Shown one piece after another: positions 1 through 9,610 of a DNA stretch of 63,489 bases. A program made the position numbers and the translations under genes. Under the pieces are notes generated by a model, which worked only from the letters and a program-made list of their open reading frames with translations, was not told the DNA's origin and searched no databases. This DNA is from Planctomycetota bacterium (GTDB lineage Bacteria; Planctomycetota; Planctomycetia; Pirellulales; UBA1268). The stretch lies in the NCBI GenBank assembly GCA_029978905.1, contig JAPOIM010000001.1, positions 159,871 through 223,359 on the forward strand. The letters are read 5' to 3'. Position 1 is the first letter of the stretch. Each line of letters opens with the position of its first letter.

Positions 1-635
1 GCAAGGCAGACGCCCCGGCATCCGCGAAGCCCCAGGCAAAGCCCGCGGCGAAAGAGAAGCCGGCAGGCCGCCCCGTGCCTCCGAAACCAACGCGCCCGAC
101 CCCCACATTGAAGAAGGCCGCCGCAGAAGACCGGCGAGGATTCCTCTCGGTGGCCATGGGTTCCTTCATGGCGGTGGGCTTTTCTGCCCTCTCCGTCACC
201 GGTGGCCTGTTCTCGCTGGGCTTGGCTCGGTTTCTCTTCCCCAATGTGCTGGCCGAACCACCAAGCCGCTTCAAGGTTGGCTTCAAAGAGGCCTTTCCAA
301 CGGGCAAAGTGGAAACCAAGTTTGTCGCCCAGTACGGCGTGTGGGTGGTTAACAGCGAGTTTCAGGGGGTGGAACAGATCTACGCCCTGAAGACCGTGTG
401 CACTCACCTTGGCTGCACGCCCAACTGGCTTGAGGCAGAGCAGAAGTTCAAGTGCCCCTGCCACGGCAGCGGCTTCTACAAGGACGGCGTGAACTTTGAA
501 GGCCCCGCTCCACGACCACTTGAGCGATACGCCATCAACGTTTCAGACGACGGCCAGCTCGAAGTCGACAAGAGCCGAACCTTCCAGGAAGAGCTGGGCC
601 AGTGGGCTGATCCAGCTTCGTTTGTGACAGCCTAA
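1..635 (+). CDS. Rieske iron-sulfur protein of a cytochrome bc complex (5' partial)
   Basis: This is the [2Fe-2S] subunit that takes electrons from quinol and passes them to a c-type cytochrome on the outer face of the membrane. The two cluster-binding boxes are both present, CTHLGC and CPCHGSGF, supplying two Cys and two His. One transmembrane helix (about residues 27-52 counted from GTG 75) anchors the protein and is followed by the globular domain. A GTG at 75 could be a start. However, the frame stays open to the window edge (from base 3) with Lys/Ala/Pro-rich sequence, so the gene probably begins upstream and is truncated here. It is followed directly by split cytochrome b genes. The family assignment is secure; the start is unknown. 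Confidence 0.93.
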   Translation, partial: KADAPASAKPQAKPAAKEKPAGRPVPPKPTRPTPTLKKAAAEDRRGFLSVAMGSFMAVGFSALSVTGGLFSLGLARFLFPNVLAEPPSRFKVGFKEAFPTGKVETKFVAQYGVWVVNSEFQGVEQIYALKTVCTHLGCTPNWLEAEQKFKCPCHGSGFYKDGVNFEGPAPRPLERYAINVSDDGQLEVDKSRTFQEELGQWADPASFVTA

Positions 636-697
636 ACACTGATCACACGCCAACGCGTACAACCCTTCACTCGACTGCAGCAGACTCGGACACACTC

Positions 698-1471
698 ATG
701 GCTATCGGCGAAACGATTCGCAACTCGCAGATTTGGAAGAGCATCTTCCGGCATCCCATGCCGCTCGACCGGCGAAACCGGATCGTCGTGATGCTCACCA
801 ACTTCTTCCTGCACCTGCACCCCGTGTCGATCAAGAAGCAGGGCATCGCGCTCTCCTTCACGTGGTGCATGGGTGGTGTGACCTTCTTCCTTTTCTTGGT
901 GGAGACGGTCACCGGCGTGCTGCTGATGTTCTATTACCGTCCCACGCTTGAGTGGGCCTACAACGACATCCTCGCCCTTCGCGACGTCACGAGCCTAGGA
1001 ATCCTCCGCGAACTCCACAGATGGGGTGCGCACGCAATGGTGATTACCACGTGGCTTCACATGTATCGCGTGTTTCTCACCGGCAGTTACAAGCCGCCAC
1101 GTGAGTTCAACTGGGTGATCGGTGTGATCCTGCTACTGCTGACGCTTCTGCTCTCCTTTACCGGCTACCTGCTTCCGTGGGATCAGTTGGCAATCTGGGC
1201 GATCACCGTCGGTTCCAACATGGCCCGGGCAACGCCACTCCTCGGCTACGAAGGCCCGGGCCAGCAGCTGCTGACCATCGGTGGCCTCGACATGATTACC
1301 GACGGCTCCGACGCACGCTTTGGTCTCCTCGGTGCCCGTTTCGTGGGCGAGGAAACCCTCAATCGTTTCTACGTGCTCCACTGCATTGCAATTCCACTGG
1401 CGGTGGCGCTCTTGCTTGCCATTCACTTCTGGAGAGTCCGCAAGGACGGCGGCATCAGCGGCCCGCTGTGA
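698..1471 (+). CDS. cytochrome b N-terminal (b6-type) subunit
   Basis: This 257-residue membrane protein carries the diheme half of cytochrome b. It has four predicted helices and two His pairs for the b hemes: [11 protein letters not shown] (His107, His112) with HMYRVF, and the [10 protein letters not shown] / [12 protein letters not shown] region. The turn [11 protein letters not shown] is the conserved helix C/cd motif of the quinol oxidation site. The length matches the b6 protein of b6f complexes, not fused mitochondrial cytochrome b (about 400). The partner C-terminal half is the next gene. The complex transfers electrons from quinol to the Rieske protein and the cytochromes downstream. 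It lies 62 bases after the Rieske gene, in the same orientation. Confidence 0.93.
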   Translation: MAIGETIRNSQIWKSIFRHPMPLDRRNRIVVMLTNFFLHLHPVSIKKQGIALSFTWCMGGVTFFLFLVETVTGVLLMFYYRPTLEWAYNDILALRDVTSLGILRELHRWGAHAMVITTWLHMYRVFLTGSYKPPREFNWVIGVILLLLTLLLSFTGYLLPWDQLAIWAITVGSNMARATPLLGYEGPGQQLLTIGGLDMITDGSDARFGLLGARFVGEETLNRFYVLHCIAIPLAVALLLAIHFWRVRKDGGISGPL

Positions 1472-1570
1472 TGTGGCTCGGCATATGAGGGCCTGCGTTC
1501 CCACGCGGCCCCGGCAACGTTTCCACCGTTTCTTTCACCTCCACCACCCTAGAAAACGCCCGGCACGGTC

Positions 1571-2896
1571 ATGCATTCGAACGAACTGTTCCTCAAGGAC
1601 GTCGCGGGATTCCTTGGTGGGTACTACGCCGCGATCGCCATCATGAACGGCATCGCCGCGTTGATTCTCTGGCAGCGAAAGCACCAGCCAGTGTGGGCTG
1701 TGATCTGGACCACGTTCGCCTGCGTGATGATGGTGCTGGGAAGTTTGGCTCTCTCGGGATCCGAGGCGACGGTGCCCTCGCTGCCTGAGTCGGTGAGAAA
1801 CCTCGTCAACACCCTCTCCGGTCCGGTGAACTACACGGTCGGCACAACGGTTTTGCTTGTCGGTTTCTTCGTCTACCGTAAGTTCTTCGTGCAGCCGATG
1901 GTGGCGTGGAGCCTGTTCAACGTAGCCCTTCTCTTGATGGGGCTTTCGATGGCAGACCAGAACTTCGCCTTGATTGTGATGAAGGCCGACAACGTGCCGA
2001 TCGTCGGCCTCGTCTTCCTGCTGGCTTTCTTCACGTGGGTGGCGACCAAACAGGCCGTCGTCAATGACGAGCGAATGCTCCGAGGCGAGCCCCCGATCGA
2101 GAAGGTCAACGATGAGAAGGTGCTCGTCTGGCCAGACCTCGTGTACACCGAACTGATCTGCATGATCGCAGTCACTGCGTTCTTGCTCGCCTGGGCCATC
2201 CTTCTTCCCGCACCACTCGAAGAACCGGCCAGCAGCGTGAAGACGCCGAATCCCTCCAAGGCTCCGTGGTACTTCCTCGGCCTTCAGGAAATGCTCGTTT
2301 ACTTCGACCCGTGGTATGCGGGCGTGGTGCTGCCGAGCCTTGTGATCTTCGGCCTGATGGCCCTGCCGTACATTGACTTCAATAAGAAGGGAAATGGCTA
2401 CTACACGATCGCCGAGCGAAAGTTTGCCTACCTGACGTTTCAGTTTGGCTTCCTCGAGTTGTGGATCACGCTGATCATCCTCGGGACGTTCTTGCGTGGC
2501 CCAAACTGGAACTTTTTCGGTCCGTTCGAGTACTGGAGCCCCTACAAGGTTGAGGTGCTCAACAACGTCGACCTTCCGCAGATGTTTTGGATTGGGCTGT
2601 TCGATCGCCCACTCCCGCTCGCTGCTGCCGATAGCCCGTGGTATGTGCAGATCGGCACGATCCTCCTTCGCGAGGCGCCAGGGCTCATCCTCGTGGGGGC
2701 CTACCTGGTGCTGCTGCCACCTCTGATGGCAGTCACCATTTTTCGCCGCTACTACGCGAAGATGGGCCTGATTCGGTACATGGTGATGGCCAACCTCATG
2801 CTGCTCATGCTGAGTTTGCCACTCAAGATGATCCTTCGTTGGACGGTCAACCTGAAATACATCGTGAGCATCCCAGAAATCTCACTCAACTTTTGA
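1571..2896 (+). CDS. cytochrome b C-terminal (subunit IV-like) subunit with N-terminal extension
   Basis: This 441-residue protein has the subunit IV core in its middle (about residues 190-290), where KAPWYFLGLQEML stands in the place of the quinol-site PEWYFLP loop. The Glu of PEWY is therefore replaced; low-potential (menaquinone) complexes are known to vary at this position. About 190 residues precede the core and contain around five hydrophobic helices (for example FLGGYYAAIAIMNGIAALIL). More helices follow, so the protein is nearly three times the length of plant or cyanobacterial subunit IV. It probably pairs with the preceding b6-type subunit. The ATG at 1571 is the first good start, 99 bases after the b6 gene. 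What the extra helices do cannot be read from the sequence. Confidence 0.88.
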   Translation: MHSNELFLKDVAGFLGGYYAAIAIMNGIAALILWQRKHQPVWAVIWTTFACVMMVLGSLALSGSEATVPSLPESVRNLVNTLSGPVNYTVGTTVLLVGFFVYRKFFVQPMVAWSLFNVALLLMGLSMADQNFALIVMKADNVPIVGLVFLLAFFTWVATKQAVVNDERMLRGEPPIEKVNDEKVLVWPDLVYTELICMIAVTAFLLAWAILLPAPLEEPASSVKTPNPSKAPWYFLGLQEMLVYFDPWYAGVVLPSLVIFGLMALPYIDFNKKGNGYYTIAERKFAYLTFQFGFLELWITLIILGTFLRGPNWNFFGPFEYWSPYKVEVLNNVDLPQMFWIGLFDRPLPLAAADSPWYVQIGTILLREAPGLILVGAYLVLLPPLMAVTIFRRYYAKMGLIRYMVMANLMLLMLSLPLKMILRWTVNLKYIVSIPEISLNF

Positions 2897-3005
2897 GGTG
2901 AGGCCCAAGGGTCTCTGCGGCCGCTAGCCAAGAAGCGGCATAAGGTTTTTTGTTCCATCGTTCCTGTCCACAGTTCAAGACACGCCCGGAAGAGAAAAGT
3001 TCGTC

Positions 3006-6000
3006 ATGCCCGCAACAGAACAGACCTGGCGCGACCTCAAGGTGTTGCACGTCGTCTTTGGCGTGTCGGCCATCGCCCTGCTTGTTGCAACGGTCGCCAT
3101 GCTCGTGGCAGACCACAACCGTCCCTGGAAGAAGTACCAGCGAGAGTTTCGGGATCTCGAAACTTGGACGGCAACCGCCCGCGTCGCGGAGGAGGAATCC
3201 CGCGCGTATACGGAGCGACTGAAGGAGCTCGAAGAAGCATTGGCGGAAGTACGCCGCGCCGACCTCGACCCCGCCCTGACGGCCGCATTCCTCCAGAAGG
3301 CCCAGAGCGTGCCTGAAGACGCGGAAGCCGCCGAACTCGCCAGGGCCGATGTTGAAAACCTCACCACGACCACCGATCCCGATCGCCGATTCGTGCTCCG
3401 TGGCGATCTGCTGCAGCGGTTTCGCGACATCGTCGACCGCTGCTCCTACCGGGAAGACCAGTCCGCAGGCCAGCTGAAGCTCCTCAAGGCACAGTTCGAC
3501 AAGGCGCGTGCCGACTTCGAACTCGCCGTCGCCGAGGGGGCTCCAGACCGTCGACTGGAAGAACTCCAGACAACCGCCAGCGCCTCCACCGCGAAGGTCA
3601 ACGAGGCCACCCTCGTCAACCAGGCCGACTCCACGCATCGCAAGGAACTCGAGCGGATCCTCAGGGAGATCACCGCCTCGGAAGACAGCGCTGCAAAGGG
3701 CCTTGCTGATCACCGCCAGGGCCTTGATATGCTCGCGAAGACTCGTGATGACAAGGCACCCAACATTGGCAAGACGATTCTGGAACTACCCGTGCTCGAT
3801 GCGTTTGGGGGTCCGCTGCGCGTCGATCAGATCTGGCTGCCTGACCTGACGTTTAACAACAACTTCCGCGACGTTGCCCGCTTCGATCGCTGCACCACCT
3901 GCCATCAAGGCATCGAAAAATCCGCGCCAGGCAACCCAACCGCGGCCGGCTATCCCGAAACCGAACAGCTGACACTGTCGCTCTCCACGCCAGAAAACCC
4001 CGCAGCCACCCTTGGTGACACCCTCGCGGCGGACGCCGCCGCCGGCGAAGTTGCCGTGCAGGTGGAAGGGGATGGCAACGACCAAGTTGAAAAACTCTAT
4101 GGTCTCAGGTTCGCTGCTGCGGGACTGTTCCATGCTGACGACCCCACGATCACCGTCGTGCGGCCCGAAAGCCCGGCGGCCATTGCCGGCCTCGTCGCCG
4201 GCGACGTGATCGAGGCCATCGACGGCGGCCGAACGTTTGCTCGTGATGTGGCGATCGCTGGCCTGGTGGAGAGCCCGTCGTGGGGAAGCCCTCTCTCGCT
4301 CACGATTCGTCGTGGTGTGCCACAGCCCTACGCGAGTCATCCGCGACTTGATCTCTTCGTCGGTTCGCTGAGCCCCCATCCCAAGCAGCAGTTTGGCTGC
4401 ACGATCTGCCACGAAGGGCAGGGGAGCGCCACTTCCTTTAAGTGGGCCTCGCACTCACCGAACTCGCCCAAGGAAGCCCACGACTGGCACGACGAGCATG
4501 GCTGGTTTGACAACCACCACTGGATCTACCCCATGCTCTCCGAGCGATTTGAGGAATCCAGCTGCCTGAAGTGCCACCACCAGGTGATCGACCTTGAGGC
4601 CAGCAGCCGTTTCCCAGAGCCTCCGGCACCCAAGCTTGTCGACGGCTACCACACCATCCGTGAGTACGGCTGCTACGGCTGCCACGAGATCAATGGATAC
4701 GCCGGTCCGGACACGCGGATCGGCCCCGACATGCGTGTCAGCCCCAACTTCCACGAAGTTGCCGAAGCCCTGCTGAGCGATCCCGGTCTTGCCTCGCTCG
4801 CGCCCACGGCTGTGAGCTTGGCAGAAAACGTTCGTAACAGCCCAGACACCGCCGCCGCCCGCACGCGTCTGGCGACGCTGATCAAGGAAGATGCCGAGGC
4901 CGGTGAAGACGGCGTCCTCACTCCGCGATCCCACACGCTTGGAGCGTTGCTGAAAGACCCCGACACTCCCGGTTCGCTGCCCAAGGTGGGCCCGAGCCTC
5001 CGGCACCTTTCGTCGAAGGTTGGCTTTGATTGGCTCTACTCGTGGCTGAGGAATCCAATGGACTTCCGCCCCTCCACGAAGATGCCTCGCTTCTTCGGTC
5101 TGTGGGACCACCTTTCTGGTCCTGGCCTTGCCGAGAGCGAGCGGTATGAGCCGATCGAGATCCGCTCGATCATCACCTACCTCAACGCCGTGAGCGCGCC
5201 GTTCGACTACGTGACGCCGTTCGAAGGCATCACCGCGGCCCCGGACGCGGAACGCGGCCAGAAGGTTGTGCAGGTCCGTGGCTGTCTCGCGTGCCATCAG
5301 CACGAGGAGTTCCCCGGCGCGACCAACAACCAGGGTCCGGACCTCTCGCGCATTGGCGCGAAGCTTGCATCGCATCCAAACGGGGAAGCCTGGCTCTACA
5401 GCTGGTTACGCGAGCCGAGCAAGTACCACCCCAAGACCCTCATGCCCAACGTGCTGCTTGAGCCTGTCACCGAGGCTGACGGCACGGTGAGCGACCCGGC
5501 TGCAGACGCTGTCGCGTGGCTCATGGAGTCGACGCAGGACTGGCAGGCGACCGACATCCCTGACGCCGACTCCCTCACCGCCGACGAGCGGGAGGCCACG
5601 GAAGAGCTGGCCACGCTCTACCTCGAAGGCCGGTTCACGAAGGAAAAAGCGGCCGAGTACGCCAGAAACGGTTTGCCCGAGTCGATGGCCGCGATCACCG
5701 GTGACGAGGCGATGCTGGTGGGCCTGTCGGGCAACACCGAAGGACGCGACCAGCAGCTGCTTGAGTACGTTGGCAAGAAGACCGTCGGCAAGCTTGCCTG
5801 CTACTCCTGCCACAACATCCCTGGGTTTGAAGACGCCAAGCCTGCGGGTGCTGCGCTCGCCGACTGGGGCCGAAAGGAATCGTCGAAGATTGCCTTTGAG
5901 CAGATCGTCCCCTACCTCATGAAGGAACTCGGCGGCCATGGCCATCACGCGGCCAGCCACCACGACGATGCGCACCACAGCGACCACGCGGGCGACCATG

Positions 6001-7649
6001 CCGATGAGCATGCCCACGCCGAGGGTGAAGAGCACGCCCACGACGACGTAGCCCACGACGAAGAGGATCACCTCGTGGACGCGCCGGTCGCTGCGGAACT
6101 CGCCTACGCCGACACCCGAGAGCACCATGTCAACCCGGAATCGCTCGACCCGGACACGGGCTACTTCTTGGAGAAACTCCTGGCCCACGACCGGCAAGGC
6201 TTCCTCTGGCAGAAACTGCGTGCCCCGCGGAGCTACGACTACGAGAAGACCGAGAACAAGTCGTACAACGAGCGTTACCGCATGCCGCAGTTCCCCTTTA
6301 ATGCGGAACAGCGTGAGTCTGTGATGACTTTCGTGCTCGGGTTGGTCGCCGAACCACCCGCCGAGGAGTTCCTGCATCGACCGGAGCCTCGCGAGCAAGC
6401 ACGGCTCGACGGCCGTGCCGTCCTCGAGCAGTTCAACTGTGGCGGCTGCCACGTGCTAGAAACTGAGCGGTGGGATGTCCGATACACCCCCGACTCCATC
6501 AGTGACCCGCCAGTGGTGCCTGACTACGCCTTCCTGCAGCCTCACTTCTCGCAGGACGAACTGAAGGCGTCGCTGGCCACCGACTCACAGGGACGTCGTT
6601 TTGCCTCACTGCACGGTCTCCCTGTCCTCGATTCGGAGACGGGCGAGCCCCAGTTGGTTGACCAGGACTTCATACCGATCACTCGCGAAGACGCGGAGGA
6701 AGATCCCGAGATCATCCCGCATCGGGCGCTGATGCTCTACCGTGATGCCATTATCAATGGCGAGCCGTGGGCCGTGGGCTCCCAAAACATCTTCGTGCCT
6801 GAGGATGCGATTGAGGCGGGCCAGACCTACCCAGCACGTGGTGGCGACCTGGCGCGGCTGCTGTTCCCGGTCGTCATCGAAGACGAAATGGAGATCAATC
6901 CGAACGTCAAGGCTGACGACGCATGGGGATGGCTGCCTCCGCCTCTTGTTGGCGAAGGCAAGAAGGTGCAGTCCAGCTGGTTGCACACCTTCCTGCTGGC
7001 ACCGGAGCCAATCCGACCTGCCGCTGTTCTCCGCATGCCTCGCTTCAACCTTTCGGCTGAGCAGGCCTCGGCGCTCGTGAATTACTTCGCGGCGGTCGAC
7101 GGTGCTGACTTCCCCTACGACTACGACCCACGGTACGAGTCGAGCACCCTCACCGAACGGGAGAAGGTCTACCCAGAGCATCTCACCGATGCGATGAAGA
7201 TCGTCACCAACGGCAACTACTGCGTGAAGTGTCACCTTGTGGGCGACTACGCTCCGCCTGGCAATCCGAAGGCCCTGGCACCGCAACTGTCCGTCGTTCG
7301 GCAGAGGCTCCGACCGGATTATGTCCACGGGTGGATTGGCAACCCCAAGCGATTCCTGCCGTACACGGGCATGCCTGTCAACATCCCGTTTGACAAGCCG
7401 GTGAGTCAGGATCTGTATCACGGCACGAGTGAAGAGCAGCTCGATGCCTTGACCGACCTGCTCATGAACTACGACATCTTCACCGGCCGCAGCATGTCGC
7501 TCGACGCGTTCCTGAAGCAGCCCGTTGAAGAAACCCCGCAAACGGAAGATTCCGCCCAGACCGATTCACCGGCACTCCCGAGTGAACCAGGCCTTGGCGA
7601 CTCAGCCGCTGTATCGAACCAAAGCGTCCCCGCTGTCGCCACCCCTTAG
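3006..7649 (+). CDS. giant octaheme c-type cytochrome with PDZ domain and His-rich segment
   Basis: This 1547-residue protein starts with a membrane anchor (about residues 16-40) followed by a long charged coiled-coil-like region (45-240). Eight CxxCH heme sites lie near residues 296, 465, 520, 556, 760, 932, 1145 and 1406. A PDZ-like domain sits around 360-440, between the first two hemes (VVRPESPAAIAGLVAGDVIE). Residues about 972-1025 are a His/Asp/Glu-rich stretch (GHGHHAASHHDDAHH). Several segments repeat a mono-heme module with an RxPxxYxP- or MPRF-like tail. Its position after Rieske and cytochrome b suggests it is the cytochrome c subunit of the bc complex, or a wire from it to the oxidase. 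The heme count and placement are direct observations; the electron-transfer role is inference. No close characterised relative is known to me. Confidence 0.85.
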   Translation: MPATEQTWRDLKVLHVVFGVSAIALLVATVAMLVADHNRPWKKYQREFRDLETWTATARVAEEESRAYTERLKELEEALAEVRRADLDPALTAAFLQKAQSVPEDAEAAELARADVENLTTTTDPDRRFVLRGDLLQRFRDIVDRCSYREDQSAGQLKLLKAQFDKARADFELAVAEGAPDRRLEELQTTASASTAKVNEATLVNQADSTHRKELERILREITASEDSAAKGLADHRQGLDMLAKTRDDKAPNIGKTILELPVLDAFGGPLRVDQIWLPDLTFNNNFRDVARFDRCTTCHQGIEKSAPGNPTAAGYPETEQLTLSLSTPENPAATLGDTLAADAAAGEVAVQVEGDGNDQVEKLYGLRFAAAGLFHADDPTITVVRPESPAAIAGLVAGDVIEAIDGGRTFARDVAIAGLVESPSWGSPLSLTIRRGVPQPYASHPRLDLFVGSLSPHPKQQFGCTICHEGQGSATSFKWASHSPNSPKEAHDWHDEHGWFDNHHWIYPMLSERFEESSCLKCHHQVIDLEASSRFPEPPAPKLVDGYHTIREYGCYGCHEINGYAGPDTRIGPDMRVSPNFHEVAEALLSDPGLASLAPTAVSLAENVRNSPDTAAARTRLATLIKEDAEAGEDGVLTPRSHTLGALLKDPDTPGSLPKVGPSLRHLSSKVGFDWLYSWLRNPMDFRPSTKMPRFFGLWDHLSGPGLAESERYEPIEIRSIITYLNAVSAPFDYVTPFEGITAAPDAERGQKVVQVRGCLACHQHEEFPGATNNQGPDLSRIGAKLASHPNGEAWLYSWLREPSKYHPKTLMPNVLLEPVTEADGTVSDPAADAVAWLMESTQDWQATDIPDADSLTADEREATEELATLYLEGRFTKEKAAEYARNGLPESMAAITGDEAMLVGLSGNTEGRDQQLLEYVGKKTVGKLACYSCHNIPGFEDAKPAGAALADWGRKESSKIAFEQIVPYLMKELGGHGHHAASHHDDAHHSDHAGDHADEHAHAEGEEHAHDDVAHDEEDHLVDAPVAAELAYADTREHHVNPESLDPDTGYFLEKLLAHDRQGFLWQKLRAPRSYDYEKTENKSYNERYRMPQFPFNAEQRESVMTFVLGLVAEPPAEEFLHRPEPREQARLDGRAVLEQFNCGGCHVLETERWDVRYTPDSISDPPVVPDYAFLQPHFSQDELKASLATDSQGRRFASLHGLPVLDSETGEPQLVDQDFIPITREDAEEDPEIIPHRALMLYRDAIINGEPWAVGSQNIFVPEDAIEAGQTYPARGGDLARLLFPVVIEDEMEINPNVKADDAWGWLPPPLVGEGKKVQSSWLHTFLLAPEPIRPAAVLRMPRFNLSAEQASALVNYFAAVDGADFPYDYDPRYESSTLTEREKVYPEHLTDAMKIVTNGNYCVKCHLVGDYAPPGNPKALAPQLSVVRQRLRPDYVHGWIGNPKRFLPYTGMPVNIPFDKPVSQDLYHGTSEEQLDALTDLLMNYDIFTGRSMSLDAFLKQPVEETPQTEDSAQTDSPALPSEPGLGDSAAVSNQSVPAVATP

Positions 7650-7766
7650 TCGGCTCACGCGACGGATGACGTGAAAACTCGCGACGAACGCGGCCTGCTG
7701 CCTACGATGTCGAAGAGAGAAAAACCTACCCCTCGTTCTCCTGCCCCCTTGTACTGGAGTTTCTCC

Positions 7767-8540
7767 ATGCCCACCTCAAACGTCCGCCGCATCGGCCTCT
7801 CCTTCGCCGCCGCTCTTCTGCTAACCCCCGCCAGCGTCTTCGCTGCCGAATGGGGCACGCTGACCGGACGCTTTGTGTTTGGCGGCGACGCACCGGCCGC
7901 TCCCAAGCTGACGGTCGACAAGGACGTGGACGTCTGCAGCAAGTTCGACCTCGTCAATGAAGAGCTCGTCGTCGGCGAAGGAAAGGGAGTCGCCAACATA
8001 GTGATCTTCGTGCGCGACAAGAACGTGGATGTGCATCCCGACCTCAAGGCCACCGAGCCGGTCGTCCTCGACAACCTTGGCTGCCGCTTTTTCCCTCACG
8101 TCGCGTTTGTGCAGGTCGGCCAAGACATGGTTATTAAGAACTCCGATCCGGTTGGCCATAACAGCAATGTCGCCACCCTGAAGAACCCTGCCTCCAACAC
8201 GCTCATCCCCGCCGGTGGCGAAACAAAGATCTCCTTCCGCTCAGACGAAGCCGTGCCGGCTGCCGTCACCTGCAACATCCACCCGTGGATGAAGGGCTGG
8301 GTCGTCGTCCGCGACAACCCGTACGCGGCAGTCACCGGCGAAGATGGCAGTTTCACGATCGAAAAGTTGCCCGCTGGCGAACTCGAGCTGCAACTGTGGC
8401 ATGAGAAGGCTGGCTACCTCGACACGATCGTGATCGGCGGCAAGAAGACCGACGTGAAGCGGGGCCGGATGGACGTCGAGATCAAGGCGTCTGGCACGGA
8501 CCTTGGCGAAATGGTGCTCGACGCCTCTGTCTTCAAGTAA
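7767..8540 (+). CDS. secreted amicyanin-like type 1 copper protein with carboxypeptidase-regulatory-like domain
   Basis: This 257-residue exported protein starts with a signal peptide (IGLSFAAALLLTPASVFAAEW). ATG 7767 has GGAG seven bases upstream, and is preferred to GTG 7671. The middle is a cupredoxin: a first His in DPVGHNSNV, then VTCNIHPWMKGW, which supplies Cys, His and Met with the CxxHxxM spacing of amicyanin. A C-terminal segment (GEDGSFTIEKLPAGELELQLWHE) resembles a carboxypeptidase-regulatory or transthyretin-like beta sandwich. It is likely a periplasmic one-electron carrier or copper carrier between the octaheme cytochrome and the oxidase. It is a paralogue of the next gene. Confidence 0.82.
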   Translation: MPTSNVRRIGLSFAAALLLTPASVFAAEWGTLTGRFVFGGDAPAAPKLTVDKDVDVCSKFDLVNEELVVGEGKGVANIVIFVRDKNVDVHPDLKATEPVVLDNLGCRFFPHVAFVQVGQDMVIKNSDPVGHNSNVATLKNPASNTLIPAGGETKISFRSDEAVPAAVTCNIHPWMKGWVVVRDNPYAAVTGEDGSFTIEKLPAGELELQLWHEKAGYLDTIVIGGKKTDVKRGRMDVEIKASGTDLGEMVLDASVFK

Positions 8541-8608
8541 ACCTTTCACGAGTGTTGATTCACGAGAAGAAAGCCCCGTTGATTCAAAAGGAATCTTGCG
8601 TGCGGAAC

Positions 8609-9529
8609 ATGCGTCTCACTTCAGAAAAGCGTTCAGTGTTCAGCTGCTTCGTAGCTCACAGTTTGCTAGCTGCGGTCTTGCTGACAGCCATGACAGGCTG
8701 TGGCCAGGGCAGGCTCGCTGCGCCCACACCCGACCGTGAGGCAGCCGCCGTGTTGCGTCAATCACTCTCGAGCGAGGGTGGTGATTCTGGCGAAGGCGGA
8801 GCTGCGGCTGCCAGCACTGGGACCGGCTGGGGCACACTCACTGGCCGGTTTATCTTCGTGGGCACGCCGCCAGGGGCAAAGCAACTGGTCGTTGACAAAG
8901 ACATGGCGGTCTGCACCGCCGAAGGTCGCAAACTCTTCGATCAATCTCTCCAAGTAGACGAAGCATCAGGTGGCCTCGCCAACGTGGTCGTCTTTGCTCG
9001 CAAAGCTGGCCGTGTCAAAGAACGCGAGTTTTCCGCAGAACCCCTCGTGTTTGATCAGAAAGCATGCGAGTTTCTCGCGCCCGTTTTTGCCGCTCGCGTG
9101 GGGCAAGCGATCGATGTTCGCAACAGCGATCCAATTGGCCACAACACGAATGTTTCGGGCACCAGTTTCAATCAGCTGATTCCTGCAGGGAACGGCACGC
9201 TGTTCACGCCGGCAAGTGAGACAGGCATGCCCACCATGGTCACCTGCAACATCCATCCCTGGATGAAGGCCTACGCCGTCTTCCGGAAGGATGGATACGT
9301 GGCCGTGTCCTCGTCGGATGGCAGTTTCACGATCCCCGACCTTCCCGCAGGGGAAGAGATCGAGTTTCAGGTTTGGCACGAGCGGTCGACTGGCCCCAAT
9401 GGGGCCTTGGCAGCCGAGGAGCCCGAACTGGACTGGTCCTCAAAGGGGCGGTTCACAGTCACCCTCACCGCCGACGAGACCACCGACATTGGAAGCATTG
9501 AGATTCAGGCGTCTGCACTCGGAGGCTGA
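8609..9529 (+). CDS. lipoprotein amicyanin-like type 1 copper protein (paralogue of the preceding gene)
   Basis: This 306-residue protein has a lipoprotein signal peptide ending LLTAMTGC, so it is probably anchored by a lipidated cysteine. A low-complexity linker follows (Ser/Gly/Ala), then the same fold as its neighbour: GTLTGRFIF, DPIGHNTNV for the first Cu ligand, and VTCNIHPWMKAY for Cys/His/Met. The C-terminal DGSFTIPDLPAGEEIEFQVWHE is the same regulatory-like beta domain. ATG 8609 was chosen because it starts directly before the basic/hydrophobic signal sequence; GTG 8552 is an alternative. The pair probably arose by tandem duplication, giving one soluble and one membrane-tethered copper carrier within the respiratory block. 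Confidence 0.8.
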   Translation: MRLTSEKRSVFSCFVAHSLLAAVLLTAMTGCGQGRLAAPTPDREAAAVLRQSLSSEGGDSGEGGAAAASTGTGWGTLTGRFIFVGTPPGAKQLVVDKDMAVCTAEGRKLFDQSLQVDEASGGLANVVVFARKAGRVKEREFSAEPLVFDQKACEFLAPVFAARVGQAIDVRNSDPIGHNTNVSGTSFNQLIPAGNGTLFTPASETGMPTMVTCNIHPWMKAYAVFRKDGYVAVSSSDGSFTIPDLPAGEEIEFQVWHERSTGPNGALAAEEPELDWSSKGRFTVTLTADETTDIGSIEIQASALGG

Positions 9530-9610
9530 TGCCTTCGCGCCAGGCGAACACATGGGCGGCGCGCCGTCCTGAGCAAACTTAAACAGTCCTTTTCCTCACC
9601 TGTCATCGCT

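Noticed and set aside
5926-6075. His-rich segment in the octaheme cytochrome as a separate metal transporter or low-complexity artefact.
   Set aside because: It is in frame inside one continuous protein with heme sites on both sides.
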